Below, piece after piece: positions 16,984 to 28,480 of a stretch of DNA of 64,000 nucleotides. The stretch spans positions 1 to 64,000 of the forward strand of contig NZ_JAAMRE010000005.1 of assembly GCF_013522705.1 (NCBI RefSeq), read 5' to 3'. The stretch comes from Pseudomonas lurida (GTDB lineage: Bacteria; Pseudomonadota; Gammaproteobacteria; Pseudomonadales; Pseudomonadaceae). Below the pieces are notes generated by a model. That model saw only the letters and a list, made by a program, of their open reading frames with translations, ran no database searches and was not told where the DNA came from. Each line of letters starts with the position of its first letter. Position 1 is the first letter of the stretch. A program made the position numbers and the translations under genes.

Positions 16984-19032
16984 TTAAGCCGCCTGCACCT
17001 GATTGCGCCCCGCCGCCTTGGCTCGATACAACGCTTCATCGGCACGCTTGAGCGCCAACTCACTGCGCTCGCCAGACTGCAACTGCGCCACGCCCATCGA
17101 GACCGTGACCGTCACCCGTTCGCCCTTGAAGTGGAACGGACAGGCCTGAATCGCCTCACGCAATCCTTCCCCAACCGCCAAGGCGTCGGCCAGGGACGAG
17201 TCGGGCATCAGCAACACAAACTCTTCACCGCCAAAACGCGCGATAAAATCGTTAGGCCGCAGACGTTTGCTCAACACGCTGGCGATGATCTTCAACACCT
17301 TATCGCCGGCCAGGTGGCCGTAGCCGTCGTTGATGCGTTTGAAATGGTCCAGGTCCAGCATGGCCAGTGAAAGGTTGTTGCCGCGCTGGTGCCACGCATT
17401 GATTTCGTGGTCCAGGCGCTCGCTCCAGGCCGCGCGGTTGGGCAAGCCGGTCAGGGGGTCGATCAGGGCTTTCTGGCGCTGCACTTCCAAGTGCTCACGG
17501 TAGCCCTGAGCTTCCTGCTCCATGTTGGCGACCCGCTCGGCCAAGCCTTTGAGGCGCGCCGCCACTTCCTGCTCGCGCTGGTCGCGTTGTTGCTGATGCT
17601 GGTCCATGGTGCCCAGCAGACCCTCCAGATGGTTCTCCAGCAGCTGCTTGAGGCTGTCCAGGTCGGCGGCGTCCTGAACGCTGCTTTGCAGGCCGTCGAC
17701 CTGTTCGCGAATCTGCGTATCCAGCTCCCGCGCGGCGCAGTTACTGTCGGCGTGTTCATCAGTGGCGACCTTCAAGTGCCCCTGGAAAGCTTCCAGGCGT
17801 TCATTGAGCCGCTTGAGATAAGCCTCGAACTCATGCTGGCCACTGTCGGTAATCGCCAGCATCAGGATCGCCAGATCATCCAGGATCGGCAGCAGCTCGT
17901 ACCAGTTCAAGCCGTTGGCCAAGCGCTCGCGCAGGGCTTCGGCCTGGGGTCGATGACGCTCCGGCAGGTCCAGCTCTTCGAGCAGGCCAATCAACGTGTC
18001 TTCGATGTGCTTGGCCACGGAGCTGTAGGAAGGCTCCGGCGAATCCGGTAACGCATACTGGGCGTCCGCTTGCAGCTCGTCGGGGTCGAGCGACTCGACA
18101 CTCAGCACAGGAGGAAGCGAGAGGCTACCGATAGCGGTTTCCTGCGGCGCCTCAGGTGCATCGTGCTCGTCTATAAAAGCGGCCAGGGCGCTTTCAGAGG
18201 GCGGCGCTTGCGTCGGCGATTCCGGGAGCTGCGCGGGTGTCGCGACAGCGTCGGGCAGCTGCGCCACTGCGTTGGCTTGGACCGGAGCCTCGTAAATAAA
18301 CGTTTCGCCAGTGACGTGGGCAGGCTCGGCTGGCGTATCGGCAGCGGGTTCTGCGGCAGCAGCTTGCGGCGCAAAGGCACGCAAGGCGTGAGTCAATTCC
18401 TCGGATTGCTCCGACTCCTGGGGCTCAACGGGAACCTGGGGCACGGCAGGGGGTGCCGCAGCGGGCGAGGCAGGCTCGCCGGCGGCAGGCTCACTGACGG
18501 CTTCCTTGGTACCGAACAACCGCTGCAGAAGCCCAGGCCCGGGCCGCGCGATTTCGCCATCCGGCTCCAGGTTATCCAGCGCCTGCCCCTGCAGCCCGCT
18601 CAGTTCGCTGAGCAACAGGGGGATCTCCCGAGCCTGGCCGACACGACTGTCCAATTGCTTGGCAAAGGCTTTCAGCGGGCGCGCCACTTCGCGGGGCAGC
18701 GGTAATTTCTGTAACTGCGTGACCAGCGCGGTGAGCGCGGTATTCATCTGCTCCACCCGCGTCTCGCGGCGCTGCTCCGAGTCCAGCACGGCCTTTTCGA
18801 GGCGCGGCAGCAAAGCAGCAAGGGCGGCGTCCATGTCGTCGGTGCGCACCACGTCACGCATTTCCTTCATGCACTGGTCAACGGCGCGATCGGTGCCTTC
18901 CGCCGCCAGAGTGCTGCGTACCAGCCCCCGGCGCAGCAAGTCCAGACGTGCGGCCCAGCGGCGCTCGAGCTTTTCTTGTTGCTCAACGCTTAACAGGTAT
19001 TTTTCTTTCCAGCGCTGGGCATCGTCGCTCAT
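16984..19032 (-). CDS. dgcH: GGDEF diguanylate cyclase (DgcH-like)
   Basis: A 682-residue c-di-GMP synthase. Residues ~1-160 are helical and charged, ~175-340 are a low-complexity A/P/E-rich linker, and ~340-515 are helical/coiled coil. The GGDEF domain follows (~520-682) with DPLTGLPNR and active-site GGEEF at 601-605. The inhibitory I-site RxxD is intact (R592-P-N-D595, five residues before GGEEF), so product feedback is expected. No transmembrane segment is visible, so it should be cytoplasmic. The position matches the conserved diguanylate cyclase PA5487 (DgcH). It overlaps the preceding gene by four bases. Confidence 0.92.
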   Translation of the reverse strand: MSDDAQRWKEKYLLSVEQQEKLERRWAARLDLLRRGLVRSTLAAEGTDRAVDQCMKEMRDVVRTDDMDAALAALLPRLEKAVLDSEQRRETRVEQMNTALTALVTQLQKLPLPREVARPLKAFAKQLDSRVGQAREIPLLLSELSGLQGQALDNLEPDGEIARPGPGLLQRLFGTKEAVSEPAAGEPASPAAAPPAVPQVPVEPQESEQSEELTHALRAFAPQAAAAEPAADTPAEPAHVTGETFIYEAPVQANAVAQLPDAVATPAQLPESPTQAPPSESALAAFIDEHDAPEAPQETAIGSLSLPPVLSVESLDPDELQADAQYALPDSPEPSYSSVAKHIEDTLIGLLEELDLPERHRPQAEALRERLANGLNWYELLPILDDLAILMLAITDSGQHEFEAYLKRLNERLEAFQGHLKVATDEHADSNCAARELDTQIREQVDGLQSSVQDAADLDSLKQLLENHLEGLLGTMDQHQQQRDQREQEVAARLKGLAERVANMEQEAQGYREHLEVQRQKALIDPLTGLPNRAAWSERLDHEINAWHQRGNNLSLAMLDLDHFKRINDGYGHLAGDKVLKIIASVLSKRLRPNDFIARFGGEEFVLLMPDSSLADALAVGEGLREAIQACPFHFKGERVTVTVSMGVAQLQSGERSELALKRADEALYRAKAAGRNQVQAA

Positions 19033-19907
19033 GCAAGAGGTCCGCGAGGGCCTGGGCTCAACGCGGGTAATGCATCCGCCGTGAGCGAACCCGGCAGACG
19101 TATTTCTACCGCGACCGGCAGGTGATCGGAAATGGGCTGCGCCAGCACCTGCACGCTTTCAAGCGTGAGGGTAGGGCTGAGCAGGATATGGTCAAGACAG
19201 CGTTGCGGGCGCCAGCTCGGGAATGTGGCTTCGGCCTGTGGCGCCAGCAAGCCGAGGTCACGCAGCGGGGAATTCAAAAGCAGATCGTTGGCATGGGTGT
19301 TCATGTCCCCCATGAGCACCTGATGCTTGTAGTTGCCGATCATGTCGCGCACATAGGCCAGCTGCAGATTGCGCGTCCGCCCCCCGAGCGCCAGGTGCAT
19401 CATGACCACGACCAGGGCTTCCGGTCCTTCGCCGAAACGCACAAGGATCGCACCACGCCCCTTGGGGCCTGGCAGCGGATGGTCTTCGATAGCGGACGGT
19501 TTGAGGCGGCTGAGCACGCCGTTGCTATGTTGCGCCAGACGCCCGAGGTTGCGATTGAGTTGCTGGTACCAATAGGGAAACGCCCCAAGCTTGGCCAGGT
19601 GTTCCACCTGGTTGATGTAGCCGGAGCGCATGCTGCCGCCATCGGCCTCCTGCAGCGCCACCAGGTCGAAATCGCTCAGCAGGTCGCCGATCTTCTGCAG
19701 GTTGCCGGCCCGCCCGTTGTGCGGCAGCAAGTGCTGCCAGCCACGGGTGAGGTAGTGTCGATACTTCTCGGTGCTGTTACCGACTTGGATATTGAAGCTG
19801 AGCAGGCGCAGGCGGCTGTCTGCCGCCAGGCCCGTGGATTCCAGATGATCCTCATTGACCCGCGCATCATGCAGGCCAACGACGCGTTCGGTACCCCAGC
19901 GGCGCAT
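19029..19907 (-). CDS. Endonuclease/exonuclease/phosphatase-fold protein
   Basis: A 292-residue protein of the DNase I-like superfamily. Metal and catalytic motifs are present: LLSFNIQ, LVALQEAD, GDMNTH, and C-terminal DHILLS and SDHLPVAVEI. It hydrolyses a phosphodiester or phosphomonoester; the substrate (nucleic acid, lipid or other) cannot be told. There is no signal peptide. The stop overlaps the diguanylate cyclase start (ATGA, 19029-19032), so the two are translationally coupled. This pairing is conserved in pseudomonads and hints at a shared role. Confidence 0.85.
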   Translation of the reverse strand: MRRWGTERVVGLHDARVNEDHLESTGLAADSRLRLLSFNIQVGNSTEKYRHYLTRGWQHLLPHNGRAGNLQKIGDLLSDFDLVALQEADGGSMRSGYINQVEHLAKLGAFPYWYQQLNRNLGRLAQHSNGVLSRLKPSAIEDHPLPGPKGRGAILVRFGEGPEALVVVMMHLALGGRTRNLQLAYVRDMIGNYKHQVLMGDMNTHANDLLLNSPLRDLGLLAPQAEATFPSWRPQRCLDHILLSPTLTLESVQVLAQPISDHLPVAVEIRLPGSLTADALPALSPGPRGPLA

Positions 19908-19917
19908 GACAGGCCCC

Positions 19918-20553
19918 TTACTTGGCTGCGCGCTCTTTGGCGATCAGCTGGTCGGCGACGTTGAGGGTCTGTTCAGGACCACCGGTGGAGCCCAGGTCGA
20001 AACGGTATTTGCCGTTGACGATCATGGTCGGAACGCCTTGCACGCCGTACTTCTGCGCCAGCTCCCTGGCCTGTTTGATCTGGCCCTGGATGGCGAAGGA
20101 GTTGAAGGTGGCCATGAACTTGTCTCTGTCGACACCCTGAGTGGCAACGAAGTCAGCCATGTCATCAGGCTTGGTCAGGCGCTTGCCTTCTTTCTGGATA
20201 GCATTGAACACCGCATTGTGGACCTTGTGCTCAACACCCATGGCTTCCAGGGTCAGGAACAGTTGGCCGTGGGCGTCCCACGGGCCGCCGAACATGGCCG
20301 GAATGCGCTTGAAGTTAACGTCTTTCGGCAATTTTTCAACCCATGGGTTGATGGTCGGTTCAAAAGCGTAGCAATGCGGGCAGCCGTACCAGAACAGCTC
20401 AACCACTTCGATCTTGCCCGGCACCGAGACTGGCACTGGGTTGGCCAATTCAACATAGGTTTTACCGGCTTCAAGCGGCACGTCGGCAGCTTGCGCGGTC
20501 ATGCCGAAAAGGCTGGCAGTGACGAGAGCGGCGCTGAGGATCAGATTACGCAT
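19918..20553 (-). CDS. dsbA: Thiol:disulfide interchange protein DsbA
   Basis: A 211-residue periplasmic oxidase with a signal peptide (1-~22, ending AQAA). The thioredoxin fold carries the CPHC active site (C58-C61) and the cis-proline loop GVPTMIV. It introduces disulfides into exported proteins and is re-oxidised by DsbB. It lies 10 bases upstream of the endonuclease-fold gene and after the cc4 gene, both leftward. Confidence 0.95.
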   Translation of the reverse strand: MRNLILSAALVTASLFGMTAQAADVPLEAGKTYVELANPVPVSVPGKIEVVELFWYGCPHCYAFEPTINPWVEKLPKDVNFKRIPAMFGGPWDAHGQLFLTLEAMGVEHKVHNAVFNAIQKEGKRLTKPDDMADFVATQGVDRDKFMATFNSFAIQGQIKQARELAQKYGVQGVPTMIVNGKYRFDLGSTGGPEQTLNVADQLIAKERAAK

Positions 20554-20647
20554 GCTTTACTCCTGGACAAATAAAGTCGCCTCACGCGACCTTGGTTGTG
20601 ACCGGTCTACGCGGGCATGAGTTCGTTAGTGTAACGGCAGCGGCCAC

Positions 20648-20676
20648 AAAAAAGGGCGGCCAAAGCCACCCTTTTT
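20648..20676 (-). terminator. Terminator of the cytochrome c4 gene
   Basis: A G+C stem GGGTGGC/GCCGCCC (one G-U-type mismatch) with loop TTTG, flanked by A5/T6 tracts on both sides, so it can work in either direction. It ends the leftward cc4 transcript before dsbA, which must therefore have its own promoter. Confidence 0.8.
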
Positions 20677-20722
20677 ATGCTTGCATCGCTGTATTAATCG
20701 AGCGTTAACGTCGCCGCGTCGA

Positions 20723-21334
20723 TCAGTGCAGGCCCTGGATGTAACTGGACACGGCCGCGATGTCCTCGTCGCTGAGCTTGCGGGCGATGGTGCGCATGGT
20801 CATCGCATCGCCATCGTTGGCACGGCCGGCTTCTTCCTTGCGGAAATCGGTCAGTTGCTTGGCGATGTACTGCGCGTGCTGGCCACCCAGATGTGGGAAC
20901 CCGGCGGCGGCATTACCCGCGCCATTGGGCGAGTGGCAACCGGTACAGGCCGGCAGGCCTTTGTCCAGGTCGCCGCCACGGAACAGCTTCTCCCCGCGCG
21001 CCACCAGCTTCGGATCGGCAGCTCCCACACTGCCTTTCTGGCCGGCGAAATAGGCGGCGAGATCCGCCAGGTCCTGATCGCTGAGGTTGGTCAGCAAGCC
21101 GGTCATTTCCAGCACCGTGCGCTTGCCGCTCTTGATGTCCTGCAACTGCTTGGTCAGGTAACGTTCACCCTGGCCGGCCAGCTTGGGGAAGTTCGGCGCC
21201 GGGCTGTTGCCATCCGGCCCGTGGCAAGCACCACACACGGCGGCTTTCGCCTGGCCCGCAGCAGCGTCGCCTGCAGCATGGGCCACACCGGTGATGCCCA
21301 GGGTCAACAGCAGACTCACGATCAGTTTGTTCAT
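20723..21334 (-). CDS. cc4: Cytochrome c4 (diheme)
   Basis: A 203-residue periplasmic diheme cytochrome. The signal peptide ends AHA (~20). The heme sites are C34GAC37H38 and C130TGC133H134, one in each of two similar halves. It carries electrons from the bc1 complex to terminal oxidases, plausibly including the aa3 oxidase encoded further on. It is followed by a strong terminator. Confidence 0.93.
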   Translation of the reverse strand: MNKLIVSLLLTLGITGVAHAAGDAAAGQAKAAVCGACHGPDGNSPAPNFPKLAGQGERYLTKQLQDIKSGKRTVLEMTGLLTNLSDQDLADLAAYFAGQKGSVGAADPKLVARGEKLFRGGDLDKGLPACTGCHSPNGAGNAAAGFPHLGGQHAQYIAKQLTDFRKEEAGRANDGDAMTMRTIARKLSDEDIAAVSSYIQGLH

Positions 21335-21368
21335 CAGCTAATCCAACTACGGCTAAGGGGTTTAAGAG

Positions 21369-21683
21369 TTATCTACCGGGTCTACTCACCATCAACTCAA
21401 TGACGGCCTGGTAGTCCTCAGTACTGCAGTCCATGCACAAACCACGCGGCGGCATTGCCTTGAAACCCTGTGTCACGTGCTGCACCAGCGTGTCCATGCC
21501 TTGCGCCAGTCTTGGCGCCCAGGCTGCCGCGTCACCCCGCTTCGGGGCGCTCGGCAACTGGCCAGCATGGCAAGCCCCGCAAACTCGGTTGTACAGCGCC
21601 TCCGGATCCTGTGTAGCCTGCGCGCCATAAAGCGGTATCAGGGCTCCGAACGCGAGCAACCAGCGGGTCATACGTCGACCCAT
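21369..21683 (-). CDS. Cytochrome c5-like monoheme c-type cytochrome
   Basis: A 104-residue exported protein with an N-terminal signal segment and one heme site, C35GAC38H39. The family feature MPPRGLCMDC supplies the axial methionine and a possible second-cysteine pair. A slightly shorter start (ATG 21671) is possible. It lies 34 bases upstream of cc4 in the same direction, so the two are probably cotranscribed. Role: periplasmic electron transfer. Confidence 0.85.
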   Translation of the reverse strand: MGRRMTRWLLAFGALIPLYGAQATQDPEALYNRVCGACHAGQLPSAPKRGDAAAWAPRLAQGMDTLVQHVTQGFKAMPPRGLCMDCSTEDYQAVIELMVSRPGR

Positions 21684-21863
21684 TCAGGGTTTGAGAGCGT
21701 TTTGCGTTCTAATGCGCAATAAAGGTCTATCGCTCCCGTGAACTTCATCCTTCGCTGGGACAAAGCACACACAAAATCTGCGGCATTATATACTGGCGCT
21801 ACTGAAACGGAAACGACACCGCTTGCCGCACCCTTTTTCGGCACCGCCCACATCGGAAATCTC

Positions 21864-22505
21864 ATGCAACTCAAGAATCCCATCCTCGGCCTGTGCCAAC
21901 AGTCCACGTTTATGCTCAGCGCTGCCAAAGTTGACCAATGCCCCGATGACGAAGGCTTCGAAGTCGCCTTCGCCGGCCGCTCCAATGCCGGTAAATCCAG
22001 CGCCCTGAACACCCTGACTCACGCCAGCCTGGCGCGCACCTCGAAAACCCCGGGTCGCACGCAACTGCTCAATTTCTTCAAGCTAGACGATGATCGGCGT
22101 CTGGTCGACCTGCCGGGCTACGGTTACGCAAAAGTACCTATCCCGTTGAAGCTGCACTGGCAGCGTCACCTGGAGGCTTATCTGGGTGGCCGGGAGAGTT
22201 TGAAGGGCTTGATCCTGATGATGGACATCCGTCATCCAATGACCGACTTCGACCTGCTGATGCTCGATTGGGCCGTTGCCAGCGGCATGCCGATGCACAT
22301 TCTGTTGACCAAAGCCGACAAGCTGACCTACGGCGCCGCCAAGAACACCTTGCTCAAAGTGCAATCCGAAATCCGCAAGGGTTGGGGCGACACGAGCACC
22401 ATCCAATTGTTCTCCGCCCCTAAGCGCCTGGGCTTGGAAGAGGCTTACACCGTTCTCGCGGGCTGGATGGAATTGGCCGACAAGGGCGCGGAAATCGCTG
22501 AATAA
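21864..22505 (+). CDS. engB: Ribosome biogenesis GTP-binding protein EngB/YsxC
   Basis: A 213-residue TRAFAC GTPase. Walker A/G1 is GRSNAGKS (38-45), G3 is DLPGYGYA, and G4 is LTKADK. It acts in 50S subunit assembly and is usually essential. ATG 21864 begins the conserved [16 protein letters not shown]. The in-frame ATG at 21738 would add 42 unconserved residues. It is transcribed divergently from the cytochrome c5-like gene. Confidence 0.92.
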   Translation: MQLKNPILGLCQQSTFMLSAAKVDQCPDDEGFEVAFAGRSNAGKSSALNTLTHASLARTSKTPGRTQLLNFFKLDDDRRLVDLPGYGYAKVPIPLKLHWQRHLEAYLGGRESLKGLILMMDIRHPMTDFDLLMLDWAVASGMPMHILLTKADKLTYGAAKNTLLKVQSEIRKGWGDTSTIQLFSAPKRLGLEEAYTVLAGWMELADKGAEIAE

Positions 22506-22518
22506 CTTTTCTGCAGGC

Positions 22519-22648
22519 AAAAAAAACCCCGGACTTCTTATGGGGAGGGGAAGTTCGGGGTTCAAGTTCCGGACCGCTAGGGCGGGGCCCAGATATCTGC
22601 CAACACTTAACACAACATAGGAGCATTGAAGGGCTTCACCACCCATTC
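22519..22648 (-). ncRNA. ersA: ErsA (Spot 42-like) small regulatory RNA
   Basis: This sRNA lies between polA and engB, the known location of ersA in P. aeruginosa. The minus strand shows a strong rho-independent terminator: stem AACCCCGAACTT/AAGTCCGGGGTT (22525-22536 with 22551-22562) and a T8 tail at 22519-22526. The loop side carries the C/U-rich stretch CUUCCCCUCCCCAU, the expected seed for mRNA pairing. The 5' end near 22648 is inferred from the AlgU-type promoter, giving ~130 nt, close to the ~130-nt P. aeruginosa RNA. ErsA links envelope stress to alginate and porin regulation. Confidence 0.88.
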
Positions 22649-22654
22649 AGTAAC

Positions 22655-22682
22655 TCTGAGTGGCAGTTCACAGGTTAAGTTC
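22655..22682 (-). promoter_or_regulatory. AlgU (sigma-22) promoter of ersA
   Basis: Read on the minus strand: GAACTT (-35, 22682-22677), a 17-base spacer, TCAGA (-10, 22659-22655). This fits the AlgU/sigma-E pattern GAACTT-N16/17-TCTGA. Transcription would start about 7 bases downstream (~22648). Confidence 0.8.
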
Positions 22683-22774
22683 CGGGCTGCTCGAAAACTA
22701 TTGGAAATAACTGTCAGGCGTTTCCGACATAAGGCGCATCGCCACCGCGCAGGGTGGTGGCAACGCGTCGACAA

Positions 22775-25570
<2,796 letters not shown>

Positions 25571-25644
25571 GTGCAGGATCAACCTTTTCGGCGGGTCAGG
25601 CGCTAGAATAGCCGGACCAATGAAAACAAAGGGACAAGGTTATC

Positions 25645-25935
25645 ATGCGTACATTCAATCGCCTGCTGTTGACCGGCTTGATTGCACTCGCTCCGATGGC
25701 TGCCATGGCGGCGGACGATGCGCCCTCGGGCGACCCGGAAGTCACCATTCGCACGGAAGGCGACAAGACCATTCAGGAGTATCGCCAAAACGGTTTTCTG
25801 TACGCCATCAAGGTGACTCCGAAGGGAGCCCCTCCGTATTTCCTGGTGCGCGCGGACGGAACCGACGCGAACTTCATCCGCTCTGACCAGCCGGATATGC
25901 TGATCCCGTCATGGAAGATCTTCGAATGGAAATGA
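25645..25935 (+). CDS. DUF2782 periplasmic protein
   Basis: A 96-residue protein with a signal peptide (1-~22, ending AMAA) and a small beta-rich mature part (EVTIRTEGDKTIQEYRQNG, YAIKVTPKGAPPYFLV). It matches the DUF2782 family, found beside polA and thrB in pseudomonads. The function is unknown. It is transcribed divergently from polA and 56 bases before thrB. Confidence 0.85.
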   Translation: MRTFNRLLLTGLIALAPMAAMAADDAPSGDPEVTIRTEGDKTIQEYRQNGFLYAIKVTPKGAPPYFLVRADGTDANFIRSDQPDMLIPSWKIFEWK

Positions 25936-25951
25936 TTTCTTAACTTCAATC

Positions 25952-25972
25952 GGCGCCGCCCACCGCGGCGCC
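25952..25972 (+). terminator. GC-rich hairpin between the DUF2782 gene and thrB
   Basis: A perfect 8-bp inverted repeat (GGCGCCGC-CCACC-GCGGCGCC). There is no adjacent T run, so it is only terminator-like. It could reduce read-through into thrB. Confidence 0.4.
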
Positions 25973-25991
25973 CGTACTGGCAGTTTTAACC

Positions 25992-26945
25992 ATGTCTGTG
26001 TTTACCCCCCTGGCTCGGCCCGAGCTGGAAACCTTTCTTGCCCCCTACGGGCTCGGCCGCCTGCTTGATTTCCAGGGGATTGCCGCCGGTAGCGAAAACA
26101 CCAACTTCTTTATCAGCCTGGAGCAGGGCGAGTTTGTCCTGACCCTGGTCGAACGTGGCCCGGTGCAGGAGATGCCGTTCTTCATCGAGTTGCTGGACGT
26201 GCTCCACGACGCCGACCTCCCCGTTCCATACGCCCTGCGCACCGCCGACGGCGTGGCCCTGCGCGAACTGGCCGGTAAACCGGCCCTGCTGCAACCGCGT
26301 CTGGCCGGCAAGCACATCAAGGACGCCAATGCCCAGCACTGCGCCCAGGTCGGCGAACTGCTCGGCCACCTGCACTTGGCGACTCAGGGTGACAAGCTGC
26401 TGGAGCGCAAGACCGATCGCGGGCTGGACTGGATGCTCAGCGAAGGCAAGCAGCTGATTTCTCACCTCAATAACGACCAGCAGCGCCTGCTGCAGGCCGC
26501 GCTCGATGAAATCACTGCGCATAAGGCGCAGATCCTCGCCTTGCCTCGCGCTAACGTGCACGCGGACCTGTTTCGCGACAACGCGATGTTCGAAGGCACG
26601 CACCTGACCGGTCTGATCGACTTCTACAATGCCTGCTCGGGCCCGATGCTGTACGACGTGGCGATTGCCCTGAACGACTGGTGTTCGGACGCTGAGGGTG
26701 TGATCGACGCCCCCCGTGCCCGCGCACTGCTGGGTGCCTATGCGAGCCTGCGGCCCTTTACCGCCAAGGAAGCCGAACTGTGGCCGACCCTGCTGCGGGT
26801 GGCGTGTGTACGCTTTTGGCTGTCGCGCCTGATCGCGGCCGAGTCGTTTGCCGGGCAGGATGTTCTCATCCACGATCCCGCCGAGTTCGAGCATCGCCTG
26901 GCGCAGCGTCAGCAGGTCACCGTCCACCTGCCATTCGCACTCTGA
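25992..26945 (+). CDS. thrB: Homoserine kinase (ThrB type II)
   Basis: A 317-residue enzyme of the aminoglycoside-phosphotransferase fold, not the GHMP type. Features are the N-terminal SENTNFFI nucleotide loop, the catalytic HADLFRDN motif and the metal-binding GLIDFYNACSG. It phosphorylates homoserine in threonine synthesis. This kinase type is the usual form in Pseudomonas. A convergent hairpin follows. Confidence 0.93.
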   Translation: MSVFTPLARPELETFLAPYGLGRLLDFQGIAAGSENTNFFISLEQGEFVLTLVERGPVQEMPFFIELLDVLHDADLPVPYALRTADGVALRELAGKPALLQPRLAGKHIKDANAQHCAQVGELLGHLHLATQGDKLLERKTDRGLDWMLSEGKQLISHLNNDQQRLLQAALDEITAHKAQILALPRANVHADLFRDNAMFEGTHLTGLIDFYNACSGPMLYDVAIALNDWCSDAEGVIDAPRARALLGAYASLRPFTAKEAELWPTLLRVACVRFWLSRLIAAESFAGQDVLIHDPAEFEHRLAQRQQVTVHLPFAL

Positions 26946-26963
26946 GGAGCAGCCCGGTCGAAC

Positions 26964-26992
26964 ATGCGGGAGGGCGCAAACCTTTCCCGCAT
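26964..26992. terminator. Hairpin between convergent thrB and znuA
   Basis: Inverted repeat ATGCGGG/CCCGCAT extended by AGG/CCT, between two converging stops. There is a T run only inside the stem (CCTTT). It is probably a shared terminator. Confidence 0.5.
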
Positions 26993-27009
26993 ATGATCGT
27001 CGCTGAGGC

Positions 27010-27930
27010 TTACAACGACTCCAGGCACCCCGCCAAGTCATTGCCCAGCTTTTCCAGCACCTGCTCATAACCTTGCGCAGTCGCAGGGGTGTAACCACCC
27101 AACGCGTCCAGCTCCGCCAGTTTCACCGGCAGACCTGCCACCAGGGTTTCAGCCAAACGCGGACGCAGCGGGGGCTCGCTGAACACACAGGTCTTGCCCA
27201 CCTCCTGCAACCGCGTACGCATCGCTGCGACGTGCTGGGCGCCCGGCTGAACCTCGGCCGCGACGCTGAACACGCCCGCATGCTTGAGGCCGTAAGCGGC
27301 TTCGAAATAATCGAAGGCTTCGTGGAAGACGAAGTAGGGTTTGTCGCCGATCCCGGCCAGACGCGCCTTCAGGCGCGCATCCAACGCATCCAGGCGTGCG
27401 GCGAAAGCCTTGGCGTTGCTCTGATAACGCGCGGCGTTGGCAGGGTCGGCGCTGGCGAGGTCGGACGCCATGCGCGCGGCAATCACGCGGGCGTTCACTG
27501 TCGATAGCCACAGGTGGGCATCCACACTGCCAGGACGATGATCGTGGTCATGCTCGTCGGCTTCGTCGGCGTGAGAATGGCTGTCTTCGGCGAAACGGCG
27601 CAATTGCATGCCCGGCAGGTCCTGCACGGCCGCGGTTGTGGCTGTACGATTTTTGAGCACGCGAGGCAGGAAGGTTTCCATGTCCGGCCCGATCCAATAC
27701 AGCAGATCGACCGACTGCACGCGCCGTACGTCGGATGGGCGCAAAGCAAAGTTATGCGGCGACGCACCCGGCGGCAACAGCACCTCCGGAACCGCCACGC
27801 CGTCCTGTACCGCCGCGGCGATCAGCTGCAATGGCTTGATGCTGGTAAGCACCTTGACCTCGGCCTGAGCAGCGCCGACAACGAATAAACTGGTGACAAA
27901 TACGACAAAAACGGGAAAAAGTCGGGACAC
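27010..27930 (-). CDS. znuA: Zinc ABC transporter periplasmic binding protein ZnuA
   Basis: A 306-residue cluster A-I binding protein. It has a signal peptide (ending AQAE) and the first zinc histidine in PPGASPHNFALRPSD. The characteristic His/Asp-rich loop (HSHADEADEHDHDH) precedes the second ligand in VDAHLW and the third in FHEAFDYF. It captures periplasmic zinc for ZnuBC. No ATG is available; GTG 27930 fits the signal peptide best, and a second GTG lies three codons upstream. It is divergent from zur with a Zur-like site between them. Confidence 0.93.
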   Translation of the reverse strand: MSRLFPVFVVFVTSLFVVGAAQAEVKVLTSIKPLQLIAAAVQDGVAVPEVLLPPGASPHNFALRPSDVRRVQSVDLLYWIGPDMETFLPRVLKNRTATTAAVQDLPGMQLRRFAEDSHSHADEADEHDHDHRPGSVDAHLWLSTVNARVIAARMASDLASADPANAARYQSNAKAFAARLDALDARLKARLAGIGDKPYFVFHEAFDYFEAAYGLKHAGVFSVAAEVQPGAQHVAAMRTRLQEVGKTCVFSEPPLRPRLAETLVAGLPVKLAELDALGGYTPATAQGYEQVLEKLGNDLAGCLESL

Positions 27931-27957
27931 GATGACCACTCAATGGCGTAGGAACGG

Positions 27958-27970
27958 GTAACATAATAAC
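27958..27970. promoter_or_regulatory. Putative Zur operator between znuA and zur
   Basis: GTAACATAATAAC (reverse complement GTTATTATGTTAC) resembles the core of the gamma-proteobacterial Zur palindrome (GTTATAATATAAC). It sits in the 67-base divergent znuA/zur region. One site could repress both directions when zinc is plentiful. Confidence 0.6.
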
Positions 27971-27997
27971 GTCTCTATCAAATATCTGTCGCCGCTC

Positions 27998-28480
27998 ATG
28001 CCTATAACACCGCTTGCCAGCCGTCCCCACGACCACTCTCACTGCGTGCACACCGCGCTGTCGGAGGCCGATGCGCTGTGCGCACGCCAGGGCCTGCGCC
28101 TGACCGCCCTGCGGCGGCGCGTGCTGGAACTGGTTTGGCAAAGCCACAAACCGCTGGGCGCCTACGACATTCTCGGCGTGCTCAGCGAACAGGACGGTCG
28201 CCGCGCCGCGCCGCCCACGGTGTACCGCGCACTGGATTTCCTGCTGGAAAACGGCTTGGTTCACCGCATCGCCTCCCTCAACGCGTTTGTCGGCTGCAAC
28301 CACCCGGAGCATGCGCACCAAGGTCAGTTCCTGATCTGCCGGGTGTGCCACGCCGCTATCGAACTTGAACAAAAAACCATCAGCGATGCGATTATCCACA
28401 GCGCCGCCGAGGTTGGCTTTCGGGTCGAAGGGCAAACGGTCGAAGTCGTCGGCCTGTGCTCGGGCTGCCAGGGGGCTTGA
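27998..28480 (+). CDS. zur: Zinc uptake regulator Zur (Fur family)
   Basis: A 160-residue Fur-family repressor. The winged helix (~30-90) contains [14 protein letters not shown] and [20 protein letters not shown]. Two cysteine pairs form the structural zinc site (CRVCH and CSGC near the C terminus). With zinc bound it represses znu genes. The His-rich N terminus (HDHSHCVH) is notable and may sample zinc. The stop overlaps the znuC start by one base (TGATG), so zur-znuC-znuB is an operon. Confidence 0.93.
   Translation: MPITPLASRPHDHSHCVHTALSEADALCARQGLRLTALRRRVLELVWQSHKPLGAYDILGVLSEQDGRRAAPPTVYRALDFLLENGLVHRIASLNAFVGCNHPEHAHQGQFLICRVCHAAIELEQKTISDAIIHSAAEVGFRVEGQTVEVVGLCSGCQGA

Noticed and set aside
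22551..22569. Two further GAACTT motifs near the ersA terminator
   Set aside because: They are parts of the terminator stem and its flank, without a -10 at 16-17 bases.
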